From positions 138,064,356-138,128,355 of the forward strand of contig CM071570.1 in NCBI GenBank assembly GCA_036426205.1: a DNA stretch of 64,000 nt, read 5' to 3'. Positions 12,324 through 24,345 of this stretch are shown piece after piece (the stretch's first letter is position 1; every line of letters begins with the position of its first letter). The notes under the pieces are model-generated. The model did no database searches. It was not told the DNA's origin and was given only the letters and a program-made list of their open reading frames with translations. The stretch comes from Ascaphus truei (taxonomy: Eukaryota > Chordata > Amphibia > Anura > Ascaphidae). The position numbers and the translations under genes are program-made.

Positions 12324-12993
12324 TGTAACATGGTTAGTCTACTCTGCCTGTCTCTTCCACCTCTTACTAAGCAGTCTAGGCTGTGATAGGCCATCCTCTG
12401 GGCTTTTGACCCCCCTCATGCTCCTCCATGAGTGACAGAAGTGTGGTGGTGACTCATGGCCTGTGTATAGCCTATCAGTTATAGGTACAGACCTTGAGCC
12501 CTCCCCTTCTTGTTCCTCAGAGAGGCAGTGCTAAATTTAGTGAATTCTCTTCCAACCGAGTGGAGGTGTGGGGCCTGTCTCTTCTCCTTGTGGGAGGCCC
12601 TCATGGCTGGCTGGCTCAGCAAGATCTAAGGCTCCACACTAGGAGAACCAGAACCATCCAGAGGCCTGTTACCCTATGATGACCCTATGCACCGCTGTGA
12701 AAGATCTACAGTGACTGCCACAATAAAGATCCCTTTGCTTTCATCATACTCCTATCTGAGTGTAGGGGGAAAGAAGTGTGCTTTAGTGGGGATTGATCTC
12801 TGGGCACCCTGGAGCCCACTAAAGCTGGAGGCGCTAAGCACCGAGTAAAGAACGTCAGTGATCATCAAAAGCCTGTCCTGGTCTCCATATCACCGCAGAC
12901 AACTCAACTCTCCTGAACCCTCACAGGTATGACACACCACAACACCTGTAGCGCAACACATATCTCCTAGAGGGAGGGGGTACATGTGCTACA
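12324..12993 (+). mobile_element. Solo LTR, 670 bp
   Basis: The segment begins TGTAACATGG and ends TGTGCTACA, so it has TGTA..TACA ends. It is flanked on both sides by the 4-bp direct repeat caaa (12320-12323 and 12994-12997). A polyadenylation signal AATAAA lies near 12722, consistent with the plus orientation. No gag, pol or second LTR lies next to it, so it is most simply a solo LTR left by recombination. The parent (Gypsy-like or retroviral) cannot be told from the LTR alone. Confidence 0.65.
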
Positions 12994-12997
12994 CAAA

Positions 12998-14100
12998 TCT
13001 AGGATAATTATCTGTAGTCTAAATGTAACATACCAGTACATTGAAGTTGATGGACTGATGTATTTTTTCAACCTCATCTACTATGTAACAGTGGAGTAAA
13101 GTGAAGAAACACAAAGCATCTCACACAGTAACAATGTCACACATATTGTAACACCTACTTAATATCATTACGTCAATTTGTACCAATTTTTATATAAGCA
13201 CCTTATACACTTACAAAGGGCTACAATAGTTTCCAAATCCTCTCCAGCGTGCCTCTCTTTCAGGATATACATTCTACCATATTGTATTTGTTTAAGGAAA
13301 ATGGGCCCATTGACAATCAGGAACCCATCAGCCCAACGTATTGGATTCCTTGGTATTTCCATAAACCTTTTCACTGTTCATTCATCTGCAGACTTCTAAT
13401 TTTAGAGCAATTAGTCGTTCCAAATATTGAGGTCTATTCATAAATTAATAGCCACACTATTTCATTTCTAAAGAGTTAGAATGTCTGAGTTAAACTTTAG
13501 GCCTTCCGTTTTGCATTAAAAAAAAGGTTTATTTTATTCCTTCTCACTGTTTATTATGTTTATTACTTTTTGGGGGAGGGGGAAGGTTGAAGGAGCCTAA
13601 AATAATCACACTTAATGTACATAACGTATGTATCATATGTGCTATTTGTATTTTTCCTGCTGCTATTTTATAAAAATAGAAAAATACATATTACATTTGT
13701 AAATAATATGGTTCTAAATAAGGTGCATATGATAACAAATTGCTCAATGGTCAATGATATTGTAATCATGTATATTTGTTTTTTACCCATTTTTACTTAA
13801 ATAATGTATTAAGTGATATAATCTTACAGTTTAACCTCCACTTAGTTATTTAAAAAAATGTTACTTTCAAGCTTTAAAAGTACACCCCTTTAAATTATGG
13901 GAAACAGGCTTTTCCACACAAATGCAGAATGTGTTTCCATTGTAGCTGTGAAAATGTAACCTGAAGCTATGGTGACAGTTAAGATGGCTGCTTCCACAAT
14001 GTTTTCCATGTTTACCTTATACAACCCACATTTTATCATCAGATGATGAGTAAGAATATTGGGCCAGTAAATGTGTATCAAAAAAGAGACTTGGAAGTGG
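12998..14100. other. No gene recognised
   Basis: AT-rich, unassigned. Short frames at 13168-13443 on both strands have no recognisable domain. Confidence 0.6.
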
Positions 14101-14640
14101 GAAAAAAAAATTCATTGGAACAGTGATCCCTGAGGAAGCCACTTGCTGCTGAAACGTGTAGGATTGAGGTACAGCACGAAACAGGCCTCCGTTTGATGTT
14201 TGAAATACCTGCTTACGCTGAGGACTGAATTGCAGCACCGAACAAACCTACCCACGCTGTTTGGAGTACTTGCAATACTGAGCAGACTGCCCAAAGCATT
14301 TACGGAGTCTAGCCAAGCCTGGTACGAGTTACAGCTGTAACCCAGGGGAATCTCTGTCAACTTGGCAGTGACGCATCACATCTGATGTCACTTCTGGGTG
14401 TGGCTGAGGAGAGAGGATGCCATCTACCTTAACAACTGCAACGAGTGGTACTCCGCTGAGCAAATACCCAGAGAACGACAACTCCAGCAGAGGCAGCATT
14501 ATGTAGTGGAAACATCGGCTCTGCCCTTACCTCCAGGACTCAACAAACGGCCACAGAAAAGGACAGAATCCCTCCGCATTGGGCTCATCAATAGCTGAAC
14601 TCTTATCAGGCAATTACACGGTTTTTATCTTACACTGCAT
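14100..14640 (+). mobile_element. Hammerhead-bearing non-autonomous element
   Basis: Starts near the hammerhead-like motif at 14125-14166 and continues through a GC-richer tail to about 14640. The layout, ribozyme first and non-coding tail after it, matches other copies here (19640, 36717, 55700). No PLE ORF is present, so it would need an autonomous PLE. Boundaries are approximate and no target duplication was identified. Confidence 0.5.
14125..14166 (+). ncRNA. Hammerhead ribozyme-like motif 1 (most complete)
   Basis: All core elements appear in order. The 5' strand of stem I is GATCC (14125-14129). The core CTGAGGA (CUGANGA, 14130-14136) follows. Stem II is AGC/GCT around CACTTGCT. GAAAC starts at 14151, with a minimal stem III (C-GT-G) and UA as cleavage doublet. 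GGATT at 14161 closes stem I by pairing with GATCC, including one G-U. Short stem III is typical of PLE-associated hammerheads, which may act as dimers. Confidence 0.7.
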
Positions 14641-15399
14641 GCATTTTGTTTTGTGTGCTCATTTGCATGTTATTTCCCAGAATCCCTTGCTGCAGTGGGA
14701 GCACTGAATGCTAGGTGATAATGGTTGAAAGGCAGGGTTGCAGGCCTGTCTAAGACATGTGAATGTGCTCACAAGTGATATTCTTTATTTGCTATATGCT
14801 AACGGTGGAGGTGTTTTGTCGCCTTTTTCACCCACCATAACTTAAAATGTATGGTAAACCTACCCAGCCTAGAGATATTGCAAAGCAAGTATAAACCAAC
14901 CTTACACTGATGAGACCCATTAAGGTTTAAACATGTCTGTGAGTGGTTTGACTTGCTTTGTTAGTCCCATGCTGTGCTTAAAAGCTGTGTGAACGGTGAT
15001 GCATTTACTTATATGGGCTCCATGTGAATGGATATTCCAGGCAAAAAAGTGACACAGTGTGTGCTCATTTGCATGATATATATATATATATATATATATA
15101 TATCATGTAAAAATATTACTTGTGAGCACATTCATGTAAAAATATTACTTGTGAGCACATGCCCTTCGCCATTATCACCTAGCATACAGCGCTTCCACTG
15201 CAACAAGGGATTCTGGGAAATGACATGCAAATGAGCACACAGTGCCACCTTTTGTCTCAAGACCATATTACATGGTTAAACCCTTAAGCCAATGCATGCT
15301 GCTTTAAACACAGCTTTTAAACATAGCCTGGGATGAGATGCAAAGCCAATAAATCCACTCAAAGACAGACTGTTTCAACCTTGTGGGTCTCATCTACAG

Positions 15400-15443
<44 letters not shown>

Positions 15444-15930
15444 GACAAAGTAAATTTCCAGGCATTCCAAAACGACAGATACCGTTTCAGCACATCTTTG
15501 GGATTTCTATTAAATAAAAATATCATGGTGGGTAAAAAAGTGACAAAAACCCTCCACTGTACAGTGTACACCAAATAAAATATCACTTGTGAGCTCATTC
15601 ACGTGTCTCAGACAGGTGCTCATTTGCATGTAATTTCCCAGAATCCCTGGCTGTAGTGAAAGCACTGTATGCTAAAAGATAATGGTGAAAAGCAGGGCTG
15701 CGGACCTGTCTGAGACATGTGAATGTGGTATTTGTATTTGCTGTACACTGTACGGTGGAGGGTTTTGGTCACATTTTTACCACCGTAAATGATGTGGGAT
15801 TTCTGTTAAAGACTCACGCCAAATTAGTGGGGCAGGTACCTATGTTGTATCTTGCAATGCACACATTAGTCACAGGTTTAAATCTGAATATTAATACTGT
15901 ATGTAGTTTATCTAGTATCCTAGAGTTTTG
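14640..15930. repeat. Octamer-containing repeat family, dyad cluster
   Basis: Three copies in alternating orientation (about 14640-15040 minus, 15050-15400 plus, 15400-15800 minus) of the family that forms a tandem array at 35448-36660. Each carries an octamer (ATTTGCAT/ATGCAAAT at 14661, 15225 and 15622) beside TTCCCAGAATCCC. Each also carries a CACCCACCATAA-like end with a (T)GTCAC-T-run and a GATGAGACCC/TTTAAAC segment. An (AT)n tract (15078-15103) and a (CA)n tract (15405-15441) lie inside. Frames here are artefacts. Confidence 0.75.
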
Positions 15931-17028
15931 ACCATTAGCTGTAAAGCTTGGAATGCAAAACCATAAACTGATTATACATGTGTTCCATACTGTACATAGT
16001 TAAAACAGTAAATAACCGCAGAAAACATGCACCGACCCATTTATTTGCTGAAAGGGGCGTGCAGCTTTTGCATCTAAAGAATGATAAAAAATATATCTTG
16101 CATTGTGACATCTACACTAGGTAGAAAATACATAACTTGAAGCACTAATTTACTGAAGGATATATCAAAAGTATTAGTTACTGTATGTTTTCATGCCTGG
16201 GAGGTGCGCGACTATTGTCCATCACTCACATCTCCCACCGATATTCCTGTCTTCCCAGCTCCACTCTTCAAACAGGCAGAGACAACCTCCACACATGCAA
16301 ATGAGCAGAGATCACATTTACTGAGTCAAATCATGTAGAGGCGTTAGACTTGAAGCAAGGCTGAAATGTACTGGATGGCTCTCAAGGAAGGCCCCTAAAT
16401 AAGGTTAATTACAGTGCGTAGGTGGGAGGATTAGCATTGTTGTTATGACTCCAGACTCTGAAGTGTGCTAACCCCTTCTTATTGACTAAGTAAAGTTCAA
16501 TACTTTGGGAAATATTATGCTACGTCAAATACATTTTTGGGTTGATACTTAGCAGCTTCATTCTGTGCTAACACTATTAACAGTTGTTTTAAGGTTTTGG
16601 ACAATTTGAATTTGGTTTTGTGGGAAATGCTAAAATAGCGTTGGCATAAAAATATTAGAGCTGCGCCAATGTCATTTCTGTTTTTACGATGAGATTGAGG
16701 CACTACAGAGTCGTTAGCATCTGGTCTGAAATGATGCTAATGAGGTCTTAGATTAGTCCAATTGCTGATGCACAGATTGTACGTCTCACAATTATAGGAC
16801 TGTGTGTAACAATTACATCCGCGTAACATGTGTGCATATTTGCATCATCAGATGCATTTACAAATGAAACTTTTGAGTGTGACTTTTGTTTGCAACTATA
16901 ATACAATACAGTAGCTCTATAAATTATTATTATTATCCTGCCTCTTGATCTATTGTCCTGTTAGGTATTCTGTGTCAGGTAGCGCCTGTGCATCAATAGA
17001 GCAGCAAAAGCAGTCTTTTTATTAATTA
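15931..17028. other. No gene recognised
   Basis: AT-rich, unassigned. A motif near 16348 (CTTGA-AGC-AAG-GCT-GAAATGTA) faintly resembles a hammerhead but lacks a proper core. Confidence 0.55.
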
Positions 17029-17036
17029 AAATGCAT

Positions 17037-17373
17037 CAGGGGTATAACCAGAAATTCTTTTTGGGTGGTGCAAAGTTTTTACCTGCCTTACTGCGATGCC
17101 GCAGCATCACAATATCACTGTGTCATGTGGCGGCATATTGTCATGGCAATGTGTCGCCATGCCATGATGACTCAGTGTCATATGTTGCCATAATATTGAT
17201 GGAGGAGGTCTGCTCTTTTGCAGAGCCCCGCTCTCTCATCGGCAATCAGTTTAATTGCTCTGGGAAAGAGCACGGGCCTCTATAACTGCGAGTAGATATA
17301 TGAAATTCTTGGGGGGTGCAAATGCTCCTTGGCACCCCCTTCTCCCCCCCCCCCCCCCCCGATTGTGCTACTG
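17037..17373. mobile_element. hAT-type MITE, family A copy 2
   Basis: Begins CAGGGGTATAACCAG and ends GATTGTGCTACTG. Flanks aaatgcat (17029-17036) and aaatccat (17374-17381) match at 7 of 8 positions, as expected of a hAT 8-bp duplication. The interior aligns by eye with 1124-1403. A C run at 17344-17360 lies near the right end. Confidence 0.8.
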
Positions 17374-17381
17374 AAATCCAT

Positions 17382-19093
17382 GGTGAAATTCAAGCATTCT
17401 TATAGTGTAGTCTGATTAGCACCTAATGTAGGTGCTCAATTAAGAAGTCTTATTAAATTAAGAACATCCATTAGAATGACTCTAAATTGGATGCATATTT
17501 AAGACAGATGCTATTTAATGGGTATATTCCCATGTAGAATTAATTTAAGTAACATTGGTATAGACACTCCTACACTCTGCCTGTCTCATTATAATTTTAC
17601 TGATCCATGTGCAAAATCTGTTCTTATTTTTATGAGGTGCTATAAATTCATTGTCATTAGTCAACTCTAAATCGGCCCTAAAGATCCCATTGTTTTTTGC
17701 TTTTAAGGTCGGTGTCTATTGTACCCACTACACTACCTTCATTGTAATTATTATTCTACTAACTTCAGATCAGCAAACACAGTGTGGTCTTTATAGAATA
17801 ATATACTTATCTCAATGAGCCTTTGCCCTGTTGAAATCCCCCTGAAGAGTTAGTAACACTCACTGGTAATAAGAAGTAGAATTGTAGTAAGTATTGCAGC
17901 ATCAGCCTTGATGCCCTCTACTTCTTACAGTACCTCTAAATAATCTGGTCAGTCACTGCTTTTATTCCTTAGATTTATTGCATGCTTTAGAAACTCCCTT
18001 CTTTAAAAGGAACACTCTTCAACTGGACTCCAGTAAAAAAAATGCATATCAGGCTCATGGCTAGGGAGGAACCTTCTTGTTGAGTAGAGTGCAACAGATT
18101 GTCAATTAAGTGTGAGCACATCTTGCATGAGAGTCTAGTAAGTGCTCAAATAACCTTAAGGTTGGGCGGGTGTGCAGTTCAACAGGTGTTAAGGGCGTTC
18201 CAGCTTTTCCACTTACCATTTCAAAAACTTCAGTTCCATTTAATAACATGCATTTTAATTGCAATAAAGTAAAAGCACTTAGCCATTTCACACTTTTGGT
18301 ACCTTTATTACCAATTATTGTGTGTAGAATTACACATTATTGTGTTTAGAAGAAGCTTTATGTGGAAGAATACTTCATAATTCACTAACCAACGTATACT
18401 CCCCCCCCCCCCCTCCTTAAAAAAAATACCCTAAGTCAAATTCAAGTTAATAGAAGATTTAGAGATCACTGACATTTTCTTACCCAATCTCCCTGGAAAT
18501 AGTTTTCAGTGGTTGGCCAGTATGCTACACAATAGCAAATATTGTGCACTCTACATTAGCTACTGCTGTCATTTCAGGTTACAAAGATGGTCATATCTAA
18601 CTGAGAAAAAATGCAGTAGAAGTTGAGAAGCTGTAGTGATCATGGCTGAGCTATAAAGTCACAACTGCAAAGAATGTGTCATTTCAATATTTCTCCAAAA
18701 TAGAAAACAACTGATGGATTTCACAATCAAATCTGTGATTTCAACTTCATTTTTAAATTGGGGGGGGGGGGGGGGGGGGGGGGGGAAGTTGAAGTAGGAA
18801 CAAGGATGTAGGACCAATTCTAATGCCTTTTTTAAATGAGTTTTAATAATGTACAGATCATCCTTTGGCTACATAGAAACCATTTAGAAAGTGACATCAA
18901 CTTCCTCTTTTGAAACAGGCTCTGACACACACCTATTTTAGCTTGGCCTTTTGGCAACAAAGTATCACAAACAGATCTGTTACAGTTACCAGAAGCAGAC
19001 TGTCTATTGCTTAGCTGAAAGCTATAACAGCAATGTGTTACACTCAGTAATACGTTACATTACAGCTGTAGCATTTCAGACTGCAACACAGAG
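17382..19093. other. No gene recognised; long homopolymers
   Basis: AT-rich DNA with a C run near 18401 and a 26-base G run at 18760-18785. No coding, RNA or transposon signal was seen. Confidence 0.6.
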
Positions 19094-19096
19094 TTA

Positions 19097-19405
19097 GGCT
19101 GTGGCCATAGTGCGCGCTCGTGCGATGAAGCGCGTACGCCTGTGGCACGAGCACTTTGTGGACTTTGATGACGTGCGACGGGGAGGTCGGGGCCGTGACG
19201 TCACCAGGCTGGTTCGCACTTATTGGTTGAAACGCTCACATGACACGGTCGTGATGCAGCTGTCGCACAAAAACACCAACATTTTGTTACCTCCAAATCC
19301 TGCCACGCCGCCGGGCTGCCGCGTGCATCGCATGGCGCGCAGCATGGCCGGACTGGTGCACTTATATGCATTTGTTCGTGCCGCGCGCGCACTATGTCCA
19401 CAGCC
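19097..19405. mobile_element. Harbinger-type MITE 1
   Basis: Terminal inverted repeats GGCTGTGGCCATAGTG and CACTATGTCCACAGCC, 15 of 16 matching. They are flanked by TTA on both sides (19094-19096, 19406-19408), the TWA target duplication of PIF/Harbinger transposons. The interior is CpG-rich. It shares a GTGACGTCAC..GGCTGGTTCGC..TTGG..GCTCACATGAC block with 27858-28248 (in reverse) and 47709-48031. The 102-aa frame inside is a by-product of GC content. Confidence 0.85.
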
Positions 19406-19639
19406 TTAGAAATCAGCCATTCCGATAACTATGGGAGAAGGATATTCACTGATCGATCACAGGAGAATGGTTCGATAATCAGCTTAAGTATTTATTTCTC
19501 ATCAAAGCGACTTACATGCTACATATTGTAAAAAAAAAAACAAAGTTTAGCCAGGACTGCTGCTTAAAGTCAATTTGAAGAAAAACTATATATATCTAAC
19601 ATACGTTAGGATATCTGATTATTTTGATCCCTTTATAAT

Positions 19640-20110
19640 GCAGGTACATTGATAAAAAGCTGCGGCTCAAAACGCGTAGGTGCATTTTTAACCTATTGGC
19701 TATCCATGTAAGCTACCAATAAATCTATTTTTATGGAAGTTACCCCTTGATCGTCAGGTTTTCCTTCAGAAGACTGCTTGATCTACTTACTACACGGATT
19801 CTGCACACCTCGGATTTGCTGGACACTGAGAGGGTATACAACATATAAGAGGCTATATATATGTTGCCCCTCCTATTATTGTATTCTGAATATTGCGGGA
19901 AGTTGTTATTGCGCTGCAATATCCGGGGATCCTTGGGACCTCACTAGGAACTTATTCCTTTCCCAGCAGACCATATGTGGATTAATATTGTGGACACTAG
20001 AGGGTAATCCGGACCTACATATTTACACTATTGGAAAAGTTTTCCTGAGTGCATAGGGAGTCTGAGCACCATTCTACAGTACACTGGACTTATTTTTTAC
20101 TTTATAATAC
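19640..20110 (+). mobile_element. Hammerhead-like non-autonomous element with tail
   Basis: A hammerhead-like motif at 19643-19690 is followed by about 430 bp of non-coding tail. It has the same layout as 14100-14640. The 92-aa frame at 19778-20056 has no recognisable domain. Boundaries are approximate. Confidence 0.45.
19643..19690 (+). ncRNA. Hammerhead-like motif 2, decayed
   Basis: Core TTGATAA (19649-19655), that is U3 and A8 in place of C3 and G8. Then comes stem II AGC-TGCG-GCT (19658-19667). CAAAACGCGTAGG stands where GAAACGCGTAGG is expected, so G12 is lost. Probably inactive. Confidence 0.45.
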
Positions 20111-21786
20111 ACAGTCACATTTTATTTTACAGTTACAATTTCCCTGTGGTTGCCTAAATTTATACCTAGAACTGAAATATAATGCATAAAACATCCTCGC
20201 CATCATCTTTCCATTTCAGCAACCTACTGGCTGACTATCTCTACTGAACTTCCCTTTGCTGACAGCATATTATTTATTTCAACACTCACTCTGCATTTCC
20301 CTTGTATATATCTCAGTTTCCTGTCTCCAGAATCTTGCTTATGTATTTTCCCAAATTAACATGAAGGGCCTTATGTAATATGCTCTGAAGTTGTCGGTCA
20401 CACCATCATTGGCTGAAAACTCGGATTGACTTACAGTAGATGGGAGTTTTCAGGTGATAATCCGCAGCATATTGAAGAAAGCTCTATATGTTGGCTCTTC
20501 TCTAGCACTCTGGCAGGTGATCTTTAACGTTATTTGTGAAGTCAATCCTGCTATAAATCATTCATGCAATTAAGGGCTCCATGTATTAAAGAGCGTAGTC
20601 CGGCACAAAGTCGTTATTTTGCCACAAATCGCGTTTAAACATGGGACAGATAACGTCTATGTATTAACGTTCCTTGCAACATTTGTGGGGACATCTGTCT
20701 GCAATGAGATGAGGGATTGATGGAGCAAGTGGTAGGAGTTACTAGGGTAGCACACGCCACAGGCTAAAACAGTAGAAATACACTTGATAAATACTGTATG
20801 TCGCAATTTTAATGCAACGGCATCAGTGCACAAATACCTCCTGATAAATTGAGCCCAAAGTGTTTAGTAGGCAATCCATGCAATATCCTATGCGTGTTTT
20901 TAAAATAAATCTGTTCTGTAGTATTAGACAATACTTACTACATCTTTTTTTTTATTATTCAACTCTTAATGCCATTTTTAATGAGTTTAATATACTGAGC
21001 ATCCTTTGATTTCTATAGCAGGCTTTTTGCACACTTCCCCAGCAGTGTAAGATATTTGCAATACTGTCCTGTTTGTGATCCTTTGCTTCCAATATTCCCA
21101 GCAGTTTGAGCTATAAACTGGGAACAGTAGTTAATGTTACCTTAGAAATATAAGAATACATTGTAGCTGCTGAGTTACACTGATTGATTGAAACTGAAAG
21201 GCAGCCATTTAGTGAACCCTGCGAAGCAGGATCTTTGCAGATTGATCACGGGAGAATGAATTGCTCGGCAGCGTAGATCATTTGTTTTCAATAAAGGTAA
21301 TCATATAGTAGGCTGCATATATTAAAACAAAATAAGATTTTTTTTTAAATTAAGCTTGGATTGCCTCTTTAACTGAGAACCTGCATTCAAATACCTGCTT
21401 TGCAAAAAAGTGCACCAGATTTATCAAAGGATTTCGCGGCTTTAGCTGAGGTCGCACTACTATCTGCTTTCAGATAAGTAGCCACATAGGTAACACTTTT
21501 AAACATGATCTCTGACAGTAATCTCCTCTGTTAACTGAATTCACAGATGCAGACACCCAACATCAACCTTGACAGCCACATTTTGCAAGTGTCTCGCCCA
21601 TTACACTCCAATAGAAGTATGTAGTTATCATAATATGAGGACGAAGTGTTTCAGCGCAAACTTACTTAAAGTGATATTGTGAATAAAGGGTGAAATATTA
21701 TTACAATTATAATAAATACAACCTGTTTTTGTTTTTGAAGTGCTGCTCCAAAAAGATCTTTCCTGAGTCAAAAGAACACCGTAGGA
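20111..21786. other. No gene recognised
   Basis: AT-rich, unassigned. Around 20370-20480 and 20570-20860 there are short blocks with phrases typical of small interspersed hairpin repeats, without clear ends. Confidence 0.5.
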
Positions 21787-22040
21787 GACAAAACAGGAGC
21801 GCAGCTCTCATGAGATATGCGAAAGAAAAATAACACAAAATACTGTAATGCAAAATAATGCAACACAGTAGGTCAAAAAATGTTTAGCAAGAGAACCAGT
21901 ACACGAGTGTCAAATACACTCACGTTCCAAGTTATTGTCAGCGTTAGAAATCAGCAATGGCTATCCTAGTATAAGCAAGGATCAGGTAATTCCTCCAGGG
22001 TATGTTAGGTATGAAAGAGATAAAATGCCAACATAGCGTA

Positions 22041-23126
22041 TGTAGCCAAGTCCCCCTCCTTACCTCCAGTGAAGGGGGAACTGTGCTGGACCGGCCGGAG
22101 CTCCGCGCGATCGGGAGTGTGGGGGTGGCCATAGTGCTAGTTGCGCATGCTCAGTGCGGCAAGGCGTGCATGCGCAGTCAGGAGTGTGGCAGCCATTTTA
22201 GTTTGGGCTCCGAATACACAGCAGCAAGACTACATGTCCCAGAATCCTCCGGGGGAGGGACTGCACACATGGCACTGTCACAGCCAATGGAATTAGAGCT
22301 GTTGGAGAAACAGGATATCCTCTGGGACAAGAAGCCAGCGTGTTCAATGCTGGAGGAGGCAGCAAGAATACAGGTAGTGTCCAGGGAGTGGTGCCTCCTG
22401 GACTAGGCCTAGAGCTTGCCCCAGCTAGGCCCTAAGCCAACCTAAGTTCAGTGTTATAGGGAAGGCCCAAGATAGGGACTCTCCCCTTTAGTACCAGTGT
22501 TACGCCGGTGGGTGGATGGCCACACGGCGCTCTGCGACCTGGGACCAGGCCACAGTATTCCGGGACACTTGTGTGAGAAACTCCAGCTGGCGCTCACCCC
22601 ACAAGGAGGATCAGAACCCTTTGGGGCGAGGGTAATTGTTGTCGGAGGCCCGCAGCATGGGACCTGCTCCAACATACAGCTGCAAGCAGAACCTGGGTAT
22701 TGGCGTACCCAGGCAGGTACCCAACGTGCACCTACGTCTACAGGGGGTAGCATTACCTCACATTTGGGTGGGATTGCTGGGACAGGACATCAAGGGTTAT
22801 TGGTGCCGCAGCACCCTCCGTACTTTGGGGGAACCACTCAGTGTTTGCGGTCACGGCATTACACTGTTGGTACCTGATATTGTGTGTTATCTGTGGTTAG
22901 TGTGTGTACAGTAAAGATTACTTATATACTTTGTGTGGTGTATTACTTATTACTGTGTGTTGGTTCCTGTGATGGGTCATCCCGCCAACGCAGGGATCCC
23001 TCATAGGTGGAGGCATTGCACTGCAAGGAGAAAGAGCTCACCCCAGGCTCCCAGATGTAGGCCTCTTGTGAGCAGACAGGTACAGCAGCACGCGTAGTCG
23101 CCTTAGGCATAGGGAAAGGGTCTACA
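22041..23126. mobile_element. Solo LTR, 1,086 bp, nested in the PLE insertion
   Basis: Starts TGTAGCCAAG and ends GGGTCTACA, so TGTAG and CTACA are inverted ends. The 4-bp direct repeat cgta flanks it (22037-22040, 23127-23130). The left PLE arm reads continuously across when one cgta and the LTR are taken out, which confirms both ends. Frames of up to 134 aa inside show no gag or pol similarity. A long solo LTR of Gypsy or retroviral type is the simplest reading. Confidence 0.8.
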
Positions 23127-23169
23127 CGTAATTCTGTTAAAACATGTTATATATGGAAGAAATAAAACA

Positions 23170-23500
23170 ATGCACTCCCATGTTCAAAGTGTAAAGCCTG
23201 CACAAAGTGTTAAAATGGGTAATTTTACATCAGATAAGACAGGAGAGATTTTTAATATTAAAGAATTCATCAATTATAAAACTGATTTTGTCATTTATCT
23301 CCTGCGGTGCCTCTGTGGTAAAGATTATATTGGGAGGACCACTAGGATGTAACGTGTAAGAATCTACGCAACATCATTAAAGGTTTAGAATCCACCAGTA
23401 TCTCATTCCATTTTAAACAGAAGCATCATTCTGATCCCACTGATACAAAATGTATTGCATTTGAACGTGTACCTGTGAATTGAAGAGTTGGGGACTGACT
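23170..23500 (+). pseudogene. Penelope-like element, GIY-YIG domain remnant
   Basis: The frame at 23170-23352 shows a short Cys/Lys-rich N-terminus, GEIFNIKEFINYKTDF and then VIYLLRCLCGKDYIGRTTR, the first half of a PLE GIY-YIG endonuclease. It compares with VYLLDCGCGKQYVGRTTRA in the ORF at 52025-53341. It stops right after this motif (TAA at 23350), and the remaining endonuclease is out of frame or lost. The RT domain is absent. Inactive. Confidence 0.85.
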
Positions 23501-23764
23501 GAGAACACTATCCCAGAGGAAAAACTTTCTAGATCTACAAATTGGGTGCAGGTCTAAATGTAGTAATTGTAATGGTACCTAATGTGTTTTTTCACCTGAC
23601 ACAGATTCCCAGCTCCCATCCCTTGTCACTCTGGTGTAACTTTGTAAAGTTACTTTTGTTGTGAACATTGCGTTTTTTATCCTATTACAGTGCGCATTGA
23701 TGTCATGGTCGACGGTGAACGATTTAATGCTATTTAAAGATGATGTTGGAACATTTCATCCACT

Positions 23765-23810
23765 GAGCTCCTGAGAAAGCCGGACACCAGTGAAACGCGT
23801 AGGGTGTTTT
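23765..23810 (+). ncRNA. Hammerhead-like motif 3, decayed
   Basis: CTGAGAA (23771-23777; G8 changed to A) lies 14 bases before GAAACGCGTA (23792). A stable stem II cannot be drawn in between, and stem I is weak. Its position upstream of the PLE 3' tail supports common origin with the intact-looking motifs. Confidence 0.45.
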
Positions 23811-24307
23811 GCATTTTGATTTGTGGAGTCTTTGGAGATTCTGTCCAGCTTAAAGTCTGTGTCCTCTGCCTACTGCAATATCAACCCATCCCACTGATCC
23901 CACATGGAGGAGGTCAAGAAGGAAAAGTGTGAGGACACTTGCTGCTGGACCCAGTGAGCTCAAAACACGTTTATTGAATGTACATTGTGTGAGTGCATTG
24001 TTTTTTTTCTTCCATATATAAAGTGTTTTAACAGAATTACGCTATGTTGGCAACTCTTTCATTCCTAACATATCCTGGAGGTATTACCTGATCCTTGCTT
24101 ATACTAACATCTGGATATCCATTGCTGATTTCTAACGCTGAAAAGAATTTGGAACATGAGTGTATTTGACACTGGTGTACTGGTTCTCTCTAAAAAATTA
24201 CCTACTGTGTTGCATTATTTTGAGTTATTTTTCTTTCACAAATCTCATGAGAGCTGTGCTCCTGTTTTGTCTCAGACTGAATTATCATAATATACCAGCA
24301 TGTGCTT

Positions 24308-24345
24308 CCCGTGATAAAGACCCCCCAGTGAAACATGTATACCTC
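24308..24345 (+). ncRNA. Hammerhead-like motif 4, weak
   Basis: GTGATAA (24311-24317) followed by a C-rich short segment and GAAACATGTA. Core C3 and G8 are replaced and stem I is not evident. Listed because it sits just past the PLE arm. Confidence 0.25.

Larger units (their letters stand above)
21787..24270 (+). mobile_element. Penelope-like inverted insertion, interrupted by an LTR
   Basis: The left arm (21787-22040 plus 23131-23180) is the reverse complement of the right arm (about 23985-24270). Examples are GAGACAAAACAGGAGC against GCTCCTGTTTTGTCTC, and TAACATACC-type sequence on one side against GGATATGTTAGG. Between the arms lies a plus-strand PLE 3' part with a GIY-YIG remnant (23170-23352) and a decayed hammerhead (23765). 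A solo LTR (22041-23126) sits inside the left arm, and removing it restores the continuity of the arm. The arrangement, an inverted tail fragment followed by a plus-strand copy, is the same as at 48490-54364 and 60977-62315. Confidence 0.75.

Noticed and set aside
22002..22914. Frames of 92-134 aa at 22.0-22.9 kb
   Set aside because: They lie almost entirely within the solo LTR, overlap on both strands and show no protein motif.
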